From Owenia fusiformis (taxonomy: Eukaryota > Annelida > Polychaeta > Sabellida > Oweniidae): a stretch of DNA of 64,000 bases. The DNA lies in assembly GCA_903813345.2 (NCBI GenBank), contig CAIIXF020000002.1:20536455-20600454 (forward strand). The letters run 5' to 3'. The position numbers and the translations under genes were made by a program. Shown here one piece after another: positions 1 to 11,476 of the stretch. The first letter of the stretch is position 1. Every line of letters begins with the position of its first letter. The notes beneath the pieces are model-generated. The model saw only the letters and a program-made list of their open reading frames with translations, had not been told where the DNA came from and did not search any database.

Positions 1-38
1 GGACTTTGATAACCTCAAATGTCAAAATCTTTGTCTCT

Positions 39-1253
39 CTAGCTCCTTCATGACTGACAATTTTGGGGAAAATGGAAAGAAATGAAAAACTGAAATGTAA
101 ATGAATCTAGAAGCAAGAAAAGGAAGCAACACCCAATAAGTTATATGTCATTTTGAAGGGCTATACCCATACTTTATGTTTTTTGAAAAAAATGTGAATA
201 TGCAAATGAGATAGTGTCATTGTGACGTCATAATTCAAGATGGCGCAGTAGGATTTTTTTCAAAATATAATTATTTTAGCATTTATTTTTTATTGAGACT
301 TCAATTTAAAAATCTGGAAACGCAGAATTATAGATCTTCTTATGCTGATTTCAGTGGTATTTATACCATGACATAACTCCTACAAATAAATTTTTTAGAG
401 CTTCGAGACTGCAAATTCTCGGAAAATCCCTATGGCGATTTAACATGGGATTTTATCGTTTTCGCAATTTTTCGCGCGCTCACCAGCTTCGGATCACTGT
501 AACTTTGTAAATACTTAACGAAAAGTCATGAACTTTTTTTTAAATGTTGGTACAGACTTCAGGATTAAATAAATTGATAAATCATGCATTTTTATCATCA
601 GGGGTCCCTTGGAGACCCCTTAGAACAAAATCGATCATATATGATCGATTTTGGTTTTTACTATTCTAAGGGGTCTCCAGGGGCCTTGTTTCAATAAAAC
701 TGCAAGAATAATGCATTTTTTAAAAGAATGGACCAGTAGGAACATTTTAAAAAAAAGATTGTTTGAATCTGATGACTCTGTGCAAAGTTAGAGGCACTTG
801 AATCTGACATGTCGCGAAAAAGTATTGAAAACGATAAAATCCCATGTTAAATCGCCATAGGGATTTTCCGAGAATTTGCAGTCTCGAAGCTCTAAAAAAT
901 TTATTTGTAGGAGTTATGTCATAGTACAAATACCACTGAAATCAGCATAAGAAGATCTATAATTCTGTGTTTTCAGATTTTTAAATTGAAGTCTCAATAA
1001 AAAATTAAATGCTAAAATAGTTCCATTTTGAAAAAAATCCAACTGCGCCATCTTGAATTATGACGTCACAATGACACTATCTCATTTGCATATTCATATT
1101 TTTTTTCAAAAAACATAAAGTATGGGTATAGCCCTTCAAAATAACATATAACTTATTGGGTGTTGCTTCCTTTTCTTGCTTCTAGATTCATTTACATTTC
1201 AGTTTTTAATTTCTTTCCATTTTCCCCAAAATTTTCAGTCATGAAGGAGCTAG
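39..1253. mobile_element. Foldback (palindromic) element, about 1.2 kb
   Basis: The left arm (39 to about 640) and right arm (about 650 to 1253) are reverse complements over almost their full length. They start with CTAGCTCCTTCATGACTG and end with its complement, and the centre is a near-perfect palindrome around 628-653 (ATCGATCATATATGATCGAT). The arms share blocks such as TGACGTCATAATTCAAGATGG. No ORF of note is present; open frames here are arm translations. CTAG lies at both outer edges, so the target duplication cannot be separated from the terminus. It is a non-autonomous foldback/MITE. Confidence 0.8.
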
Positions 1254-1518
1254 GCTAGCTCAATCATGTCTACACACACATCTCTTCTGCTAATGAAATG
1301 CTACAGTATTAGTATGTACCATTAATACTCTGTCATGTCTCCCTGCTTGTGTTAAACAATATCTCTGCTTAAATGTGCTTAGTAGTCTTTTGCAGATTTT
1401 TTATGTAGATTTTCTTGAAGAGAGTAAGGTACATGTAATTCGGGAGGGGGGGATTTCATACATGTAGGCTATTTGAGCCATAAAGAATACTTATTAATTG
1501 AACAATTTATATTTACAG
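1254..1518 (+). other. Intron sequence, nothing recognised
   Basis: This is AT-rich intronic sequence between the foldback element and the first visible exon. A TTTACAG acceptor closes it at 1518. Confidence 0.5.
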
Positions 1519-1785
1519 ATGTCAAGTTTGATATTCCCGACAAAGGCAAGAAATACTCCACTGGACCAAAGTCTCCAGTTACAGGAGCCGCAGATATCCC
1601 ATCAGATGGAGCAATAGAGGTCTATAACCCAGAAATCAATATGAAGAAGGCCCCTCCTAAGGAATGGGAGCTGGATGTTAAAGGGATGATTTCTACCAAG
1701 AAATGGCTGGCAAATTATGGACTGAGGAGAAACAGATTGGATATGCATCATGTTTTACCACAAATTGGTTTCAAACACAGTGATG
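1519..1785 (+). CDS. VWA3B: VWA3B-like exon 1 (first visible): W-L-G-L module 1
   Basis: The acceptor is TTTACAG and the donor GTAGGT; the exon enters and leaves in phase 1. It encodes a lysine/proline-rich stretch followed by TKKWLANYGLRRNRL and GFKHSDG. This is the first of three related W-L-x-x-x-G-L modules in the protein; the second (exon 11) also ends with a FKHCDG motif. There is no start codon in phase, so earlier exons lie outside the window. Confidence 0.82.
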
Positions 1786-2375
1786 GTAGGTATTTGATGC
1801 TACACAAAACTAGATTTCAAAACTCACAAACTCAGTCAAGATTCTAAATTATATCGCAGGACATTTCCTGGCTTTGTTATTAAAATTGTGTTCAGAGTCA
1901 TTTTCAGTGTAAAAACTCACAGCTGCTTCACTGCCCATGGCAATCACTTTTCACTCTGAATGAACTTGTAAAAATGATTGACAATTAGGCAATCAACTGA
2001 ACGCCAATAAGGTAAATCAGGCAATCATATTTTCAACGTTAGTCGTCACTGTTTCTAGCCAGTGACAATTACTTTTCACTCTTGGCAATGAACTTAGAAA
2101 TATGTGTTGACTGTGGGACAGTGGGCTGAATGTCAGTGTCGATTAAGTGTCCAACCTTTACACAGCGAATGCTTGTACAAACTTTGGTTATTTCTCATGA
2201 TTAAACCTTGGCTAAATACTCCCATCCAATCAAATCACATATTTACCGTTCATGCAATCTTATGATAACAACTCAATGTTCCATAGTGGTTTCGTTTTTT
2301 ATTTACTTGTGATAGGCTATAAATGTTCCTTCTCTTATGGCATTTGAACTTACATAATCAGATTAGAATACTCTA

Positions 2376-2557
2376 CAGGCCCGTAGCCAGAATTTTCCAA
2401 GGGGGGGGTTCGCTTTTGCAAAAAAAACTAGGGGGGTTCACTTTGGCAAATTTTGCCAAAAACCATTAAAAAAATAGTCAGAATGGTGAAAAACTGCATG
2501 ATTTTGAAAGAAATTTTGGCCAGGGGGGAACCTGAATCCCCCCTGGCTATTGACCTG
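2376..2557. mobile_element. CAGGCCCGTAGCC-family MITE, copy A (5-bp target duplication CTCTA)
   Basis: The element starts CAGGCCCGTAGCCAG and ends CTGGCTATTGACCTG, imperfect inverted termini. It is flanked directly by CTCTA at 2371-2375 and 2558-2562. It carries G-runs and the internal block AATGGTGAAAAACTGCATGA, which recurs at 45.2 kb and, inverted, at 41.6 kb. It is non-coding. Confidence 0.85.
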
Positions 2558-2562
2558 CTCTA

Positions 2563-4797
2563 TGATATGATCAGTATTGAAATAACTGAGTAGAGTTGAG
2601 GATTTGGATAGGGCTATAACATGATTCTTTGTCAGAATAGGAAAATGAGATTTGAGAACTAAACTCACTTTTTAATGTTTATTTAAAAAAGACTATACCT
2701 TGAAAATACAAAATAATTTATATATGTAGCTATAGTCTGTCACGTTTTTGAAGGTAGATACACAAAAGATAATTTAAGTGTTCTTTGATTTTTATTCATT
2801 TATTATTCTAGCTCAGTAATAGATTATTAACTGGAACTTTGAAATCAATTAATGAATTAATAAATAAAAAGGTAACTTATGAAATTAGAGCATGATCTTG
2901 AAAATTGAAAAACCGAACCTACATGTATACACAAACCGATTCATCAATATTAGAAATACAATACAAAGCTAGTCCTACACAGTAAATATTTGAGTTTCTC
3001 CAGACAAAATACACAATATTTGAAAGCTATTCATAAACATTGTATTAACTTAAAGGTTTTGGTTAATAATGCTTTGGTTTGTTTGTACACTGTAAATAGC
3101 AACTGCATTAGTGGTTTATGAATTAATTACATACTGAATATTACATCATTAACAATTGAGCCAATGATTATGATCATGATAGACTTTATTGCTTTTAATT
3201 TAATGACTTCTTTACTAATTCTACTTTTCTTATTTACTTAAATTAATTACTTCTCACTGTGGGTATCCTTGGTCCTGAAGGAAGAAAAGAGCCTTAAAAT
3301 GCTTTTTATTTGAAGCTTCTAGCTCAATTTTGAAGGAAGTTACATACATTTTTGTAAATTCAAAACAAATCTTACACGTTTTCTAATGATCTAATTACTC
3401 TAATTTTGTTATATATTCGTATTTTCATTTTTTGGGTACCTGTTTTTTTTGACCGGGTACCAAGTTTCAACCCAGCATGGAGGATTTACTACCCGGTACC
3501 CGGTTTTTTCTACAAACCCCTGTTTGCAGAAGGTGGGCAATTAAAATCTTGCCTGACATTAACAACAGATAACTATAATCTTCTCTTAGATATAATCCAA
3601 TTTCCATTCTCTAATCTCAACTGATTAATATTGCCCTATCTTTATTGCGATTTTTCAAGTATTTGTTGACTTAGAATGATCAGAATTATTACAATTAGGG
3701 TCTGATAAGCAATATGAGATACATCATAGATCCAATACATTTACGCATCATATCTGTTTTTCACCCTCAATGACCAATCGATAGACCCTATAGAATGAGA
3801 ATATTGAAAAACTAGTATCTGATACTTTTCCTTTGGTCGAAAATATTCCAGAGTCGATTTTTTGAGGGGAGGTGGGAAAATACATGCATGTCTGACAGTG
3901 ACTGTTCATAAAGATTGGTTTTAATGGCAGAAAATAGAATTGAATTAGACTGCACTGTCTTTATATTTAGACAGGCTATTCTCCTCCAGGTATCATGTTC
4001 AAGTTTGTACTTTTAGAAAGTCATCATATTTGACATGTTATACATCACTTTTTGCTAGTTTCATGTTTAAAAAGGTGATAGGTATATATTCAAAATTCTA
4101 CTTAAAAGGTCAATCTAACTTTCTTTTCTGAAAAAATGAAAAGTCAGATTTCCCACTTCTTACCTTTCTATTATGATAATTGATTGTATGGTTTTACTTG
4201 ACAATAAAAGTACTTAATAATTTCAGTTAGCTCAGGGATGTATGCAAGCTATTTGTATTTAGTTCCTGGGTTACTGTAAATACTCAATTATAATCTACCA
4301 TCCTCCATAACTTAATTCAACACAGTTAGTGATTTGTGTGGGCTTTAAGTATTGCCACTGTTTTCATATACAACCGATCACAGGTTCATTTGTATATAGC
4401 CATGTTTGCATGAATTATTTATTTTTAATCAATTATTTGGTCAGAATTTGGAATACAGTGCAATGTACTGCTTAACCTAGCGTGCCCATATCCAATTTAT
4501 TTAATTAATAGATCGTATTTGTTGTAGGTTATTCTACATGTACATGATCAAGGATCAGTGACCCCTTCAGTATTTTGCCTCAATTCAGGGAAAATTAATT
4601 CTGATGAAAGGATGTAAAAAAATACAAAATATCTCAATATCTCATAATTTTCCAAATTCTGAGTGAAATGCAATTTTCAAATTCTCCACTGCAATCTATG
4701 AGATCACTGTTATAATTGGATGGTTTTGGTGATGTTCATGAACCATTTTTTATTCAAATTATTTATGGTATGCATGCTAACACCCAGTCACATTTGT
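2563..4797. other. Long AT-rich intron, no gene seen
   Basis: This is intron 1 sequence. The only notable structure is a short inverted pair at about 3436-3515 (GGGTACC / GGTACCC blocks). Short open frames here show no family resemblance. Confidence 0.5.
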
Positions 4798-5155
4798 CGT
4801 ACGGAGGGCGTGCGTCGACCGCAGATCAATTAAATCAGTGTATTTCTGTGTAGGAAAACTATGCTCGCCTTGCGGCCTCCGTGCGGTGTATCCAGTTTTT
4901 TAGAGGCCGCAGGGTCACCGTAGAAATTATAACTCAGAGTTATAATATTTGTTCATTTCTGAGGTCCCCGTAGAAATCAACTGGCTCAACAAGATTGAAT
5001 CATTATTTGTCAATGTTTCACGATCACTTTTCATTTGATATTACATCCTAGCACTTTGAATAATATTTATAAATTGTCCTGATATAAATAAAATGAAAAA
5101 AAACTATTATTTATCAATAGAAATCTAAAATTCACCGTGCGGCTGCCGCCACTGG
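4798..5155 (+). repeat. Dispersed repeat, also present inverted at 60945-61262
   Basis: The stretch has GC-rich ends and an AT-rich middle. Blocks such as CTCAGAAATGAACAAATATT (as complement), TTTCACGATCACTTTTCATT and CTAGCACTTTGAATAAT recur in reverse orientation at 60945-61262 inside another element. No clear terminal repeats were found, so the class is unknown. Confidence 0.7.
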
Positions 5156-5234
5156 ACCACTGAAATATACACTCAAAATACTAAAGCTCATATTTTTATT
5201 ATAATTGATTCTATAAATTTATTGATTTTTCCAG

Positions 5235-5326
5235 AATTTGATTCCTCAATGAAGAAACCAATAAGCAGTCGCTATGGTGATGGGTTGTTTCAACGTTTCA
5301 ACAGAAATGATGGAAGGACTTTCAAT
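5235..5326 (+). CDS. VWA3B: VWA3B-like exon 2
   Basis: The acceptor is TTTTTCCAG and the donor GTAAGT. It joins exon 1 in phase 1 and ends in phase 0. It encodes EFDSSMKKPISSRYGDGLFQ and RFNRNDGRTFN, linking the first module to the first VWA-like fold. Confidence 0.85.
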
Positions 5327-5592
5327 GTAAGTACAGATACATACCGATTCACTTCTCTTTTGACAACCAAATAAAAGACACAAGATATTATACATGTATT
5401 TCAGGGCCCATTAATATTTCAGTCTCAACATTCCATAAGACTTCAAAACTCTAAATTGACTTTCTCTTGATTATTGAACATTTAATCTTAATTTTTAATA
5501 ATTTTACTTATCCTAAGTTTATTTTGTAATTTTAAAACTGACAAGGCTTTAGTTCAAAATACATATACACAAACATTTTAATATATTTACAG

Positions 5593-5843
5593 GTGACGTG
5601 TGGAAAAGAGAAACTTAAACAACTAGCCAATAGGCTAAGCCAGGCCATACTTCTGTATAAACGTCGCCTGGAGTGGTTGACCACTGAAAGCAGGCGTATA
5701 TTTGGTGTCATAGAGGAACACTGCGTATGCATTGTCCTTGATATAAAGAACATGTCCCCTCAGCAGTTTGATCAGTTCCGCTGTGCAATGGAGAGAGTTC
5801 TTAGGGAGCAGGTCTCTCAGCTGGCAAAGTTTAATATTATGAG
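5593..5843 (+). CDS. VWA3B: VWA3B-like exon 3: start of first VWA-like fold
   Basis: The acceptor is TTTACAG and the donor GTAAAC; it ends in phase 2. It encodes an amphipathic helix (KEKLKQLANRLSQAILLYKR), then IFGVIEEHCVCIVLDIKNMSP. The segment CVCIVLDIKNM sits where a VWA domain carries its DxSxS metal motif. Only the aspartate is kept, so this domain is probably metal-independent. An acidic helix (CAMERVLREQVSQLAKFNIM) follows. Confidence 0.9.
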
Positions 5844-6215
5844 GTAAACTTTTGTTATTTAAATCTTTCTTATATATAAAGTGAAACCTGTGTACATTGA
5901 ACACATGTAGAGCCACACAAATATGTACACTGTAGGTAGGTGTTCATTACAGAGGGCAATTTATATAGTATAGCCAGTAGAGTATGTGCGATGGAAGGGT
6001 GTCCACAAGAGAAAGGTGTTCACTAAGTTTTACTGTATATGTTTTATTGACTCAATAACCATGTCATATAAATGACATATTAGTCACTTATACAAGTTGT
6101 CTCTAACAGAAACTGTGTAATGTTAAGATGTTCTACATAATATTATTTCTTTGACATACAAGATGATTTTTTATTTTCTCTTATATTTATAAAATGACTC
6201 CATTATTTCCTACAG

Positions 6216-6375
6216 GGCCGCTGAAGACTCCGTGAAGTACCAGCCTGAAGCTATCCCCGTCACTAAGGCCACTATAGAGGGCGCTATAAATTGGATGTGG
6301 AATATAGATCGTCTTGCTGCCGTGTCAAAGACCGCCACCTGTGAATGCGTGCTTAATGCTATGACAGACCATAAT
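6216..6375 (+). CDS. VWA3B: VWA3B-like exon 4
   Basis: The acceptor is TCCTACAG and the donor GTAAGT; it enters in phase 2 and leaves in phase 0. It encodes RAAEDSVKYQPEAIPVT and INWMWNIDRLAAVSKTATC, matching the position of the VWA helix before the fourth strand. Confidence 0.88.
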
Positions 6376-6644
6376 GTAAGTGGGGTTATGAAATAAAACC
6401 TGCATACAGGGAACAGTCTTTGTACTGGTTGTAATTGCTGCTTGTAGAGAGGTGTAATCCTAACAGAGATTGCGTTTACACAGACATGTTTAAATCATTT
6501 GAAAAACAGGTTGTCCTTGGAGAAAGTCTCTGACAGTATTTGATGAAATCTAATGGTAATAACTCAAATGAAGAAGTAAAACTACTTCTTATATCGAAAA
6601 AGACATTAATTTTCAAATATGTGAATTATATGTTTATGGGATTT

Positions 6645-6825
6645 TGTTGTCAGCACCAAGAGTGGTGACATATTGTTATAGTCTCCAACTTTTTCGTGTT
6701 CGTTGGTTGGCATTTGCTGTTCACCAGTTAGTATCTGTATCAAATTCTTAGTTTTCAATAACCATTTGCAGGTGGTGACATTCTTCCGTCTTAATACCTT
6801 GTGTTACTCTGACATGATCTGTACA
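6645..6825. repeat. Dispersed 'GTGGTGACATATTGTT' repeat, copy 1
   Basis: AGAGTGGTGACATATTGTTATAG followed by a 'ttggttgg...gttcaccagtt' block and a GGTGGTGACATT end. Related copies lie at 7375-7530 and 14145-14320, all in introns of this gene in the same orientation. The class is unknown. Confidence 0.6.
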
Positions 6826-6934
6826 TCTAATGGTGATACCTTAAATGCAAAAATAAGCCTTTTTTGTACATACCAATTTAATCTTTATTTCCATGTATGT
6901 GTATTCAGTTATATGTTTAATACTTTTATTCCAG

Positions 6935-7003
6935 ATTGAAGCTGTTTATCTATTCACAGAAGGACAGTCAGTTGATGGATCAAGAGAACTGCTGAAAGAG
7001 AGG
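6935..7003 (+). CDS. VWA3B: VWA3B-like exon 5
   Basis: The acceptor is TTATTCCAG and the donor GTAAGT; phase 0 on both sides. It encodes IEAVYLFTEGQSVDGSRELL. The YLFTEG stretch corresponds to the hydrophobic strand and T-D-G/S-D-G loop of VWA domains, here with glutamate. Confidence 0.88.
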
Positions 7004-7298
7004 GTAAGTTTCACATTTTCACATTTTCTCATTCTGCTTTCACATTGCAGTTTCACATTTTCACATTGCAAACAAATACATAATATATGTAGGATTTCAA
7101 GCTTTTGAAATTAACAACACACTTTAATAATAATTCACAGTTTATATGAATAACTATTTTATCATCTTTAAACATATCTGAGTTTACTGCTCTAACCACA
7201 AGCTTTTATAATAATTCACAGTATATTCATATTAGTGCTTAATATTTTGATCACCTTAAAACGTTTTTGAGTTTAATGCTTTTGCTTATTGTGATTAG

Positions 7299-7325
7299 AT
7301 CAAAAACAAGTCCGAGAGTGTTCAG
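7299..7325 (+). CDS. VWA3B: VWA3B-like micro-exon 6 (27 nt)
   Basis: Nine codons (IKNKSESVQ) lie between a GTGATTAG acceptor and a GTATAA donor. Phase is preserved, so inclusion would be optional for the frame. The call rests only on splice signals and phase. Confidence 0.5.
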
Positions 7326-7374
7326 GTATAATTATACAATTTTCAATCTTGAATTTACTAACTAGTTTAGTCTT

Positions 7375-7530
7375 TATGTCACCACCAACGAGTGGTAACA
7401 TATTGTTATAATTATCATTTATGTTACCAGTGTTTGGTATCAGTGTTCTGTATCTATAACAAGTTGTTACACCTTAGTAACCGTTTACAATTAATTACCA
7501 GGTAGTGACATTGTGTTATGTTAATGACTC
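7375..7530. repeat. Dispersed 'GTGGTAACATATTGTT' repeat, copy 2
   Basis: This stretch is related to 6645-6825 and 14145-14320. It starts CACCAACGAGTGGTAACATA and ends GGTAGTGACATTGTG. Confidence 0.55.
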
Positions 7531-8242
7531 ATTTTTATTTCTTATTAATAACAAAACTAACAGACTTTTCCACATGTTAAAACCTGAATATCAAAACCTT
7601 TAAAGGTGAATACCTAGAACCAGTGAGATTGTGACAATTCAATTGGTTCATTTCATGTCAATGGATAACTCAACATTTTGTTTATATCCCAAAGTTAAGG
7701 GACTTTTAGGTCCAATTTTTATATTTTCATGAAAGCCATTCATGGTAAACAAAACACTTGTCATACTTATTTACTACATGGGGCCAAACATTTATATTTG
7801 CAGATGCACAAGAAAAAAGAAATCGTTTTTTCCAAATTTGAGGGGAAATTTTTTTATGAATTTTGATTTTGTTTAAATATAAGTCAAATGAATGTTGGTA
7901 GCCTTTTATGAAAAACTAGGTACAATTCTTCCTGTTATTTCTCACTAAACATATGTGTTATGTTTATGTACTATGGTTTAACACTAGTGGACCTCAATAG
8001 CTCAGCTCTGATTGGTCAATAAGAAGTATACAATTTACCCCGTCTGCCTCCAGAGAATCAACAGCTTACAAATTGACTAACAAATGTTTTAACAATTACT
8101 ATACATATAGTAATGTTGAGTGGTAGACTGGCCAAATTGTATACCTCCTCTATAGATCAAGCTGTAAACTTGTAACCCTGTTCACCCCAGGAGGGGTCAA
8201 CAATTATCTGTTTTTGTCCTATATAATATATACTTATTACAG

Positions 8243-8272
8243 CTGGAGAAAATCTATCCAAAGAAATATAGT
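8243..8272 (+). CDS. VWA3B: VWA3B-like micro-exon 7 (30 nt)
   Basis: Ten codons (LEKIYPKKYS) lie between a TTATTACAG acceptor and a GTAGGT donor, phase 0 on both sides. It bridges exon 5/6 to exon 8 with no frame change. Confidence 0.6.
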
Positions 8273-8429
8273 GTAGGTATAGTGTATATATTGAGCATGT
8301 TATGGAAATATAGATTAGTATAAGCTCTGTATGTAAATACAGTAGTTTCCCTATTTCTTATGTACTTTTATACTTTTGTAAATTGATTAATGGACATGGG
8401 AGTTTGAATATAAGATATATATTTTTGAT

Positions 8430-8810
8430 GGAAATATGTGCTTAGTTTGCATGATGTTTTTTGCTTGCATGACCTTGCTTATTGCATGACATCGCTTTTT
8501 GCATGATTTGATTATTTGCATGACATCATTGATCCGATTAAATACGATATTGCATGACACCTTATTAAAATTATACGATTCTTTGCATGGCATCAATTTT
8601 TTAATGAATATTGCATGACACCTTTTTGTATGACATCATTCTTTGCATGGCATATTTAATGAAATTAAATATTGTATGACACCTGTAAGTATGACATCAT
8701 TCTTTGCATGGCAGATCATCAATGGTTTCATGAACTATTGCATGACACCTTGTTGTATGACATGACGTATTCCTTTGCATCATTTCCAGCGTGAAATAGT
8801 TTGTTGCATG
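8430..8810. repeat. Degenerate tandem repeat of GCATGACATCATTCTTT-type units
   Basis: TTGCATGACA and TTGCATGGCA words recur about every 25-45 bp, with alternating 'acatcattc' and 'acacctt' fillers. It is non-coding and lies within intron 7. Confidence 0.7.
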
Positions 8811-9186
8811 AAATCTTTGTCTTGATAATTTTGTTAAATTGAGTGATCACTCATTACTCAGGACAGTAGTCAAACAACTTTTGATTGAGAATAAATAAAT
8901 CTCCAAACTAATTAACTCGTTCAAATGTAAATTCTTAGTATAATATCCTCCTTTCTATTTTGCATGTAAACTCCTTATTTCTGAGAGAAGTGTTTGTACA
9001 GATGTATTTTTTTACGCCAAAGAGTCAATATTGGGAATTCACATGCCCTCATTAGTCACTGTGTTTTTAATGAGATTTTATTAAATTTTGATGCTTTATA
9101 TTTATAGATTTTGAATTATTTTCACATTCATTATTATGCCACTTTATAATCTACAGCTTGTATTTTATATTCCAAAGTACCATGAG

Positions 9187-9361
9187 CAATGGCAGATCCA
9201 GGGGGGATCCATTTTTGAGCCCAAATATTTTGTAAGGCCTCAAAAATGGGCCTTTTTGGGCATAAAGCCTTTTTAGAACAAATTATCAAAAAAGGGCCTT
9301 TTCAAAGTTTTTCCTTTCTCAAACTTTGGGCCCCCCTTGCTAGATTCTGGATCCGCCAGTG
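9187..9361. mobile_element. CARTGGCRGATCCAG-family MITE (5-bp target duplication ATGAG)
   Basis: The termini CAATGGCAGATCCAG and CTGGATCCGCCAGTG are inverted repeats. ATGAG flanks it at 9182-9186 and 9362-9366. The middle holds GGGCC-rich palindromic blocks. Degenerate relatives lie near 48240-48405 and 48868-49035. Confidence 0.75.
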
Positions 9362-9602
9362 ATGAGGGGAGATGAAGCTTTCTTAAAGTAAAGTCAAACC
9401 ATTTGAAAGGGAAACGAATGAGTCAGTATTTCAAATTATCTACCCCTGTGAAGATGTCTGAAATGTTTGTATAGAACCTGTGAAAGTGAAACAACCTTGG
9501 AACCACAAAAAATGTTTCACTTGTGAGGTCTGTGTTCCAGTTTCTACAAATACTCTATTGTATTGCATATTATTATTTATTGTATTACATATGTATCTAC
9601 AG

Positions 9603-9703
9603 GTACGGGGAGGCCCAATGCCCTTACATGTTGTATCCTACAATTGTTCGGATCCTACCACTATATCATTCCTCAAGCAAATAGCTGCTGTGACTGGAGG
9701 AAG
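9603..9703 (+). CDS. VWA3B: VWA3B-like exon 8: end of first VWA-like fold
   Basis: The acceptor is ATCTACAG and the donor GTAAGA; it ends in phase 2. It encodes VRGGPMPLHVVSYNCSDPTT and FLKQIAAVTGGR. The HVVSYNC strand and IAAVTGGR-FH ending parallel HTISFNC and LAKDTGGRFHYF in the second VWA domain (exon 15), showing that the two halves are homologous. Confidence 0.9.
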
Positions 9704-10097
9704 GTAAGAAATGGAGAAAATGTTACACAAGAGTCAGACTTATTTTACTCTATACCCTAAAATTTAAATTAACTTCCAATTTTTCTGGTTCAGTAAAACC
9801 TGGTTAAGTTGAACACTATTGGTTTCACCAAAAGGTTACACTTGGGAGGTGTACCACTTATTCTTCAATTGACATTAAGTCAATGGGTTTCAGGACCGTG
9901 AAGAGTGTTCATATAAGAAAAGTGTTCAACTTAGAAATGTTCCACTTCACTTGGAGTTATGCTCATATCATATTAGTATTACAAACATTATTTGGTTGGA
10001 ATAAATCTATTAATTGATTTAATTTACAATCAAACATTTTTCACCCATGATTACGTTGACAAATCTTTTCATATAATTTCCATACAATTTCATATAG

Positions 10098-10333
10098 ATT
10101 CCATGCCTATGCAGTCATCATGGAGATGGACTCATATGAGGGTCTTCCTGTCGACCCAAACACCAACCGTGCTAACATTGTACTGAAGAAGAAAACATAT
10201 GGGGGAGTGCCTTCCGGAGCAGGCCTTCGGGAAGATGTTATTCTCCTTTTTGAAGAGCTAGAAGATGCCCGAAATACACTAGCGCAAATACAAGCACTCA
10301 TGGATGAAGTACCAGATCCTCCAAATACCTATG
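10098..10333 (+). CDS. VWA3B: VWA3B-like exon 9
   Basis: It enters in phase 2 (completing the Arg of GGRFHAYA) and leaves in phase 1 at GTAAGG. It encodes FHAYAVIMEMDSYEGLPVDP followed by a helix-rich segment (LREDVILLFEELEDARNTLA), like the post-VWA helix in exon 16. Confidence 0.9.
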
Positions 10334-10648
10334 GTAAGGATATGAATGAATTTCTAGTTGGATTGTTTCTACTTCCCATAGTATTTAATGAGATATTGTT
10401 AGGGGAAAAGTTCATATTTTTAAAAAATACAAAATGTTTTATAAATTCATGAAATAACCTGATTGAGATCTGGAACATATCTTTCATTGGTTTAAATTCT
10501 ATGAATTATGTTTAAAATGATATGTACATTACAGTAAAAACAGTACAGTACAAAAATATGTTTTGATTTGATTTGTTTCTTTATAATTGTATCATCAATT
10601 TCTTTTGAAAAATCCAATTAGCATAATGTTATATTTATTTCAATGCAG

Positions 10649-10675
10649 CAAATAGGAATATTATGCCAAGAGAAG
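10649..10675 (+). CDS. VWA3B: VWA3B-like micro-exon 10 (27 nt)
   Basis: Nine codons in phase 1 (ANRNIMPRE) lie between CAATGCAG and GTAATC. It joins exons 9 and 11, which also join directly in phase 1, so it may be alternatively included. Confidence 0.55.
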
Positions 10676-10814
10676 GTAATCTATTCTGTCAGTGAAAATA
10701 TGAAACCAAAAAAAGATTAAAATTTCATTTTTCTCTGTGAGCCTTTTTTACAAGGATACATATGACAATACTCAGAATAATTGACAAAACACTAAAAATG
10801 ATAATTGACAAAAC

Positions 10815-10932
10815 ACTAAAAATATAGAGAACCCTGTGTAAGTGGAACAGTTTGGTACCTCTAAAAAGTGTTCCACTTGTGAGGTATTCCACTGACAGAG
10901 GTGTTCCATTTTACAGGTTTCACTGTATTACA
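10815..10932. repeat. Dispersed 'GTGTTCCACTT...ACAGGTTTCACTGTA' repeat
   Basis: It starts near GAACCCTGTGTAAGTGGAAC and ends TTTTACAGGTTTCACTGTA, imperfect inverted termini. Related stretches occur at 5880-6035, 9473-9535, 9790-9960 and 43085-43236. TA at the edge suggests a Tc1/mariner-type MITE, which is inference. Confidence 0.6.
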
Positions 10933-10971
10933 GCATGCAAAATCTAATTCCATATTCCGTATGTTTTCCAG

Positions 10972-11168
10972 AACCAGTAACAGAAGCTTATGAACCAAAG
11001 AAACGCTCTGAGCAATACATGGACTCTAAAGAGTGGCTTCAGAAGCATGGGCTGTCCGCTAAACGTTTGGGGTTCTTTGATGTGCTTGGCGGTGTTGCGT
11101 TCAAACATTGTGACGGTGTAGTTGACTCTATGAAACCACCCTGTGAGGAGGACGAACAGACAAATGCA
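10972..11168 (+). CDS. VWA3B: VWA3B-like exon 11: W-L-G-L module 2
   Basis: The acceptor is GTTTTCCAG and the donor GTAAGT; it enters in phase 1 and leaves in phase 0. It encodes SKEWLQKHGLSAKRLGFFDV and VAFKHCDGVVD, closely parallel to exon 1 and exon 19. An acidic tail (CEEDEQTNA) follows. Confidence 0.92.
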
Positions 11169-11476
11169 GTAAGTTAATATCCATGAGCCCTCTATAAAAG
11201 GCAGTCATATACTTTCAAGTTTCCATAATTGATTTACCTAGAAAAAGTACAATTAGTCATAAGCTTTGCAGATGGGCATTGTAATCTGTCTTTTTTAGTT
11301 TCGCATACTCATGTAAACATCTTGATTTGAAATTGTTAGAAATTTTTTCTTGGTATGAAAATGTATAGCTGATTAGATTTTGGACATGTTGGTTCAATTT
11401 TAAGGTGGCCATCAACAGTTTCACTGTTATATCCTGTGTTCTGCTTAAAATTCATTCCTAAATTCCATTCTTTCAG

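Noticed and set aside
747-929. 60-codon minus-strand frame
   Set aside because: Lies in the right arm of the foldback element at 39-1253, with no protein signature.
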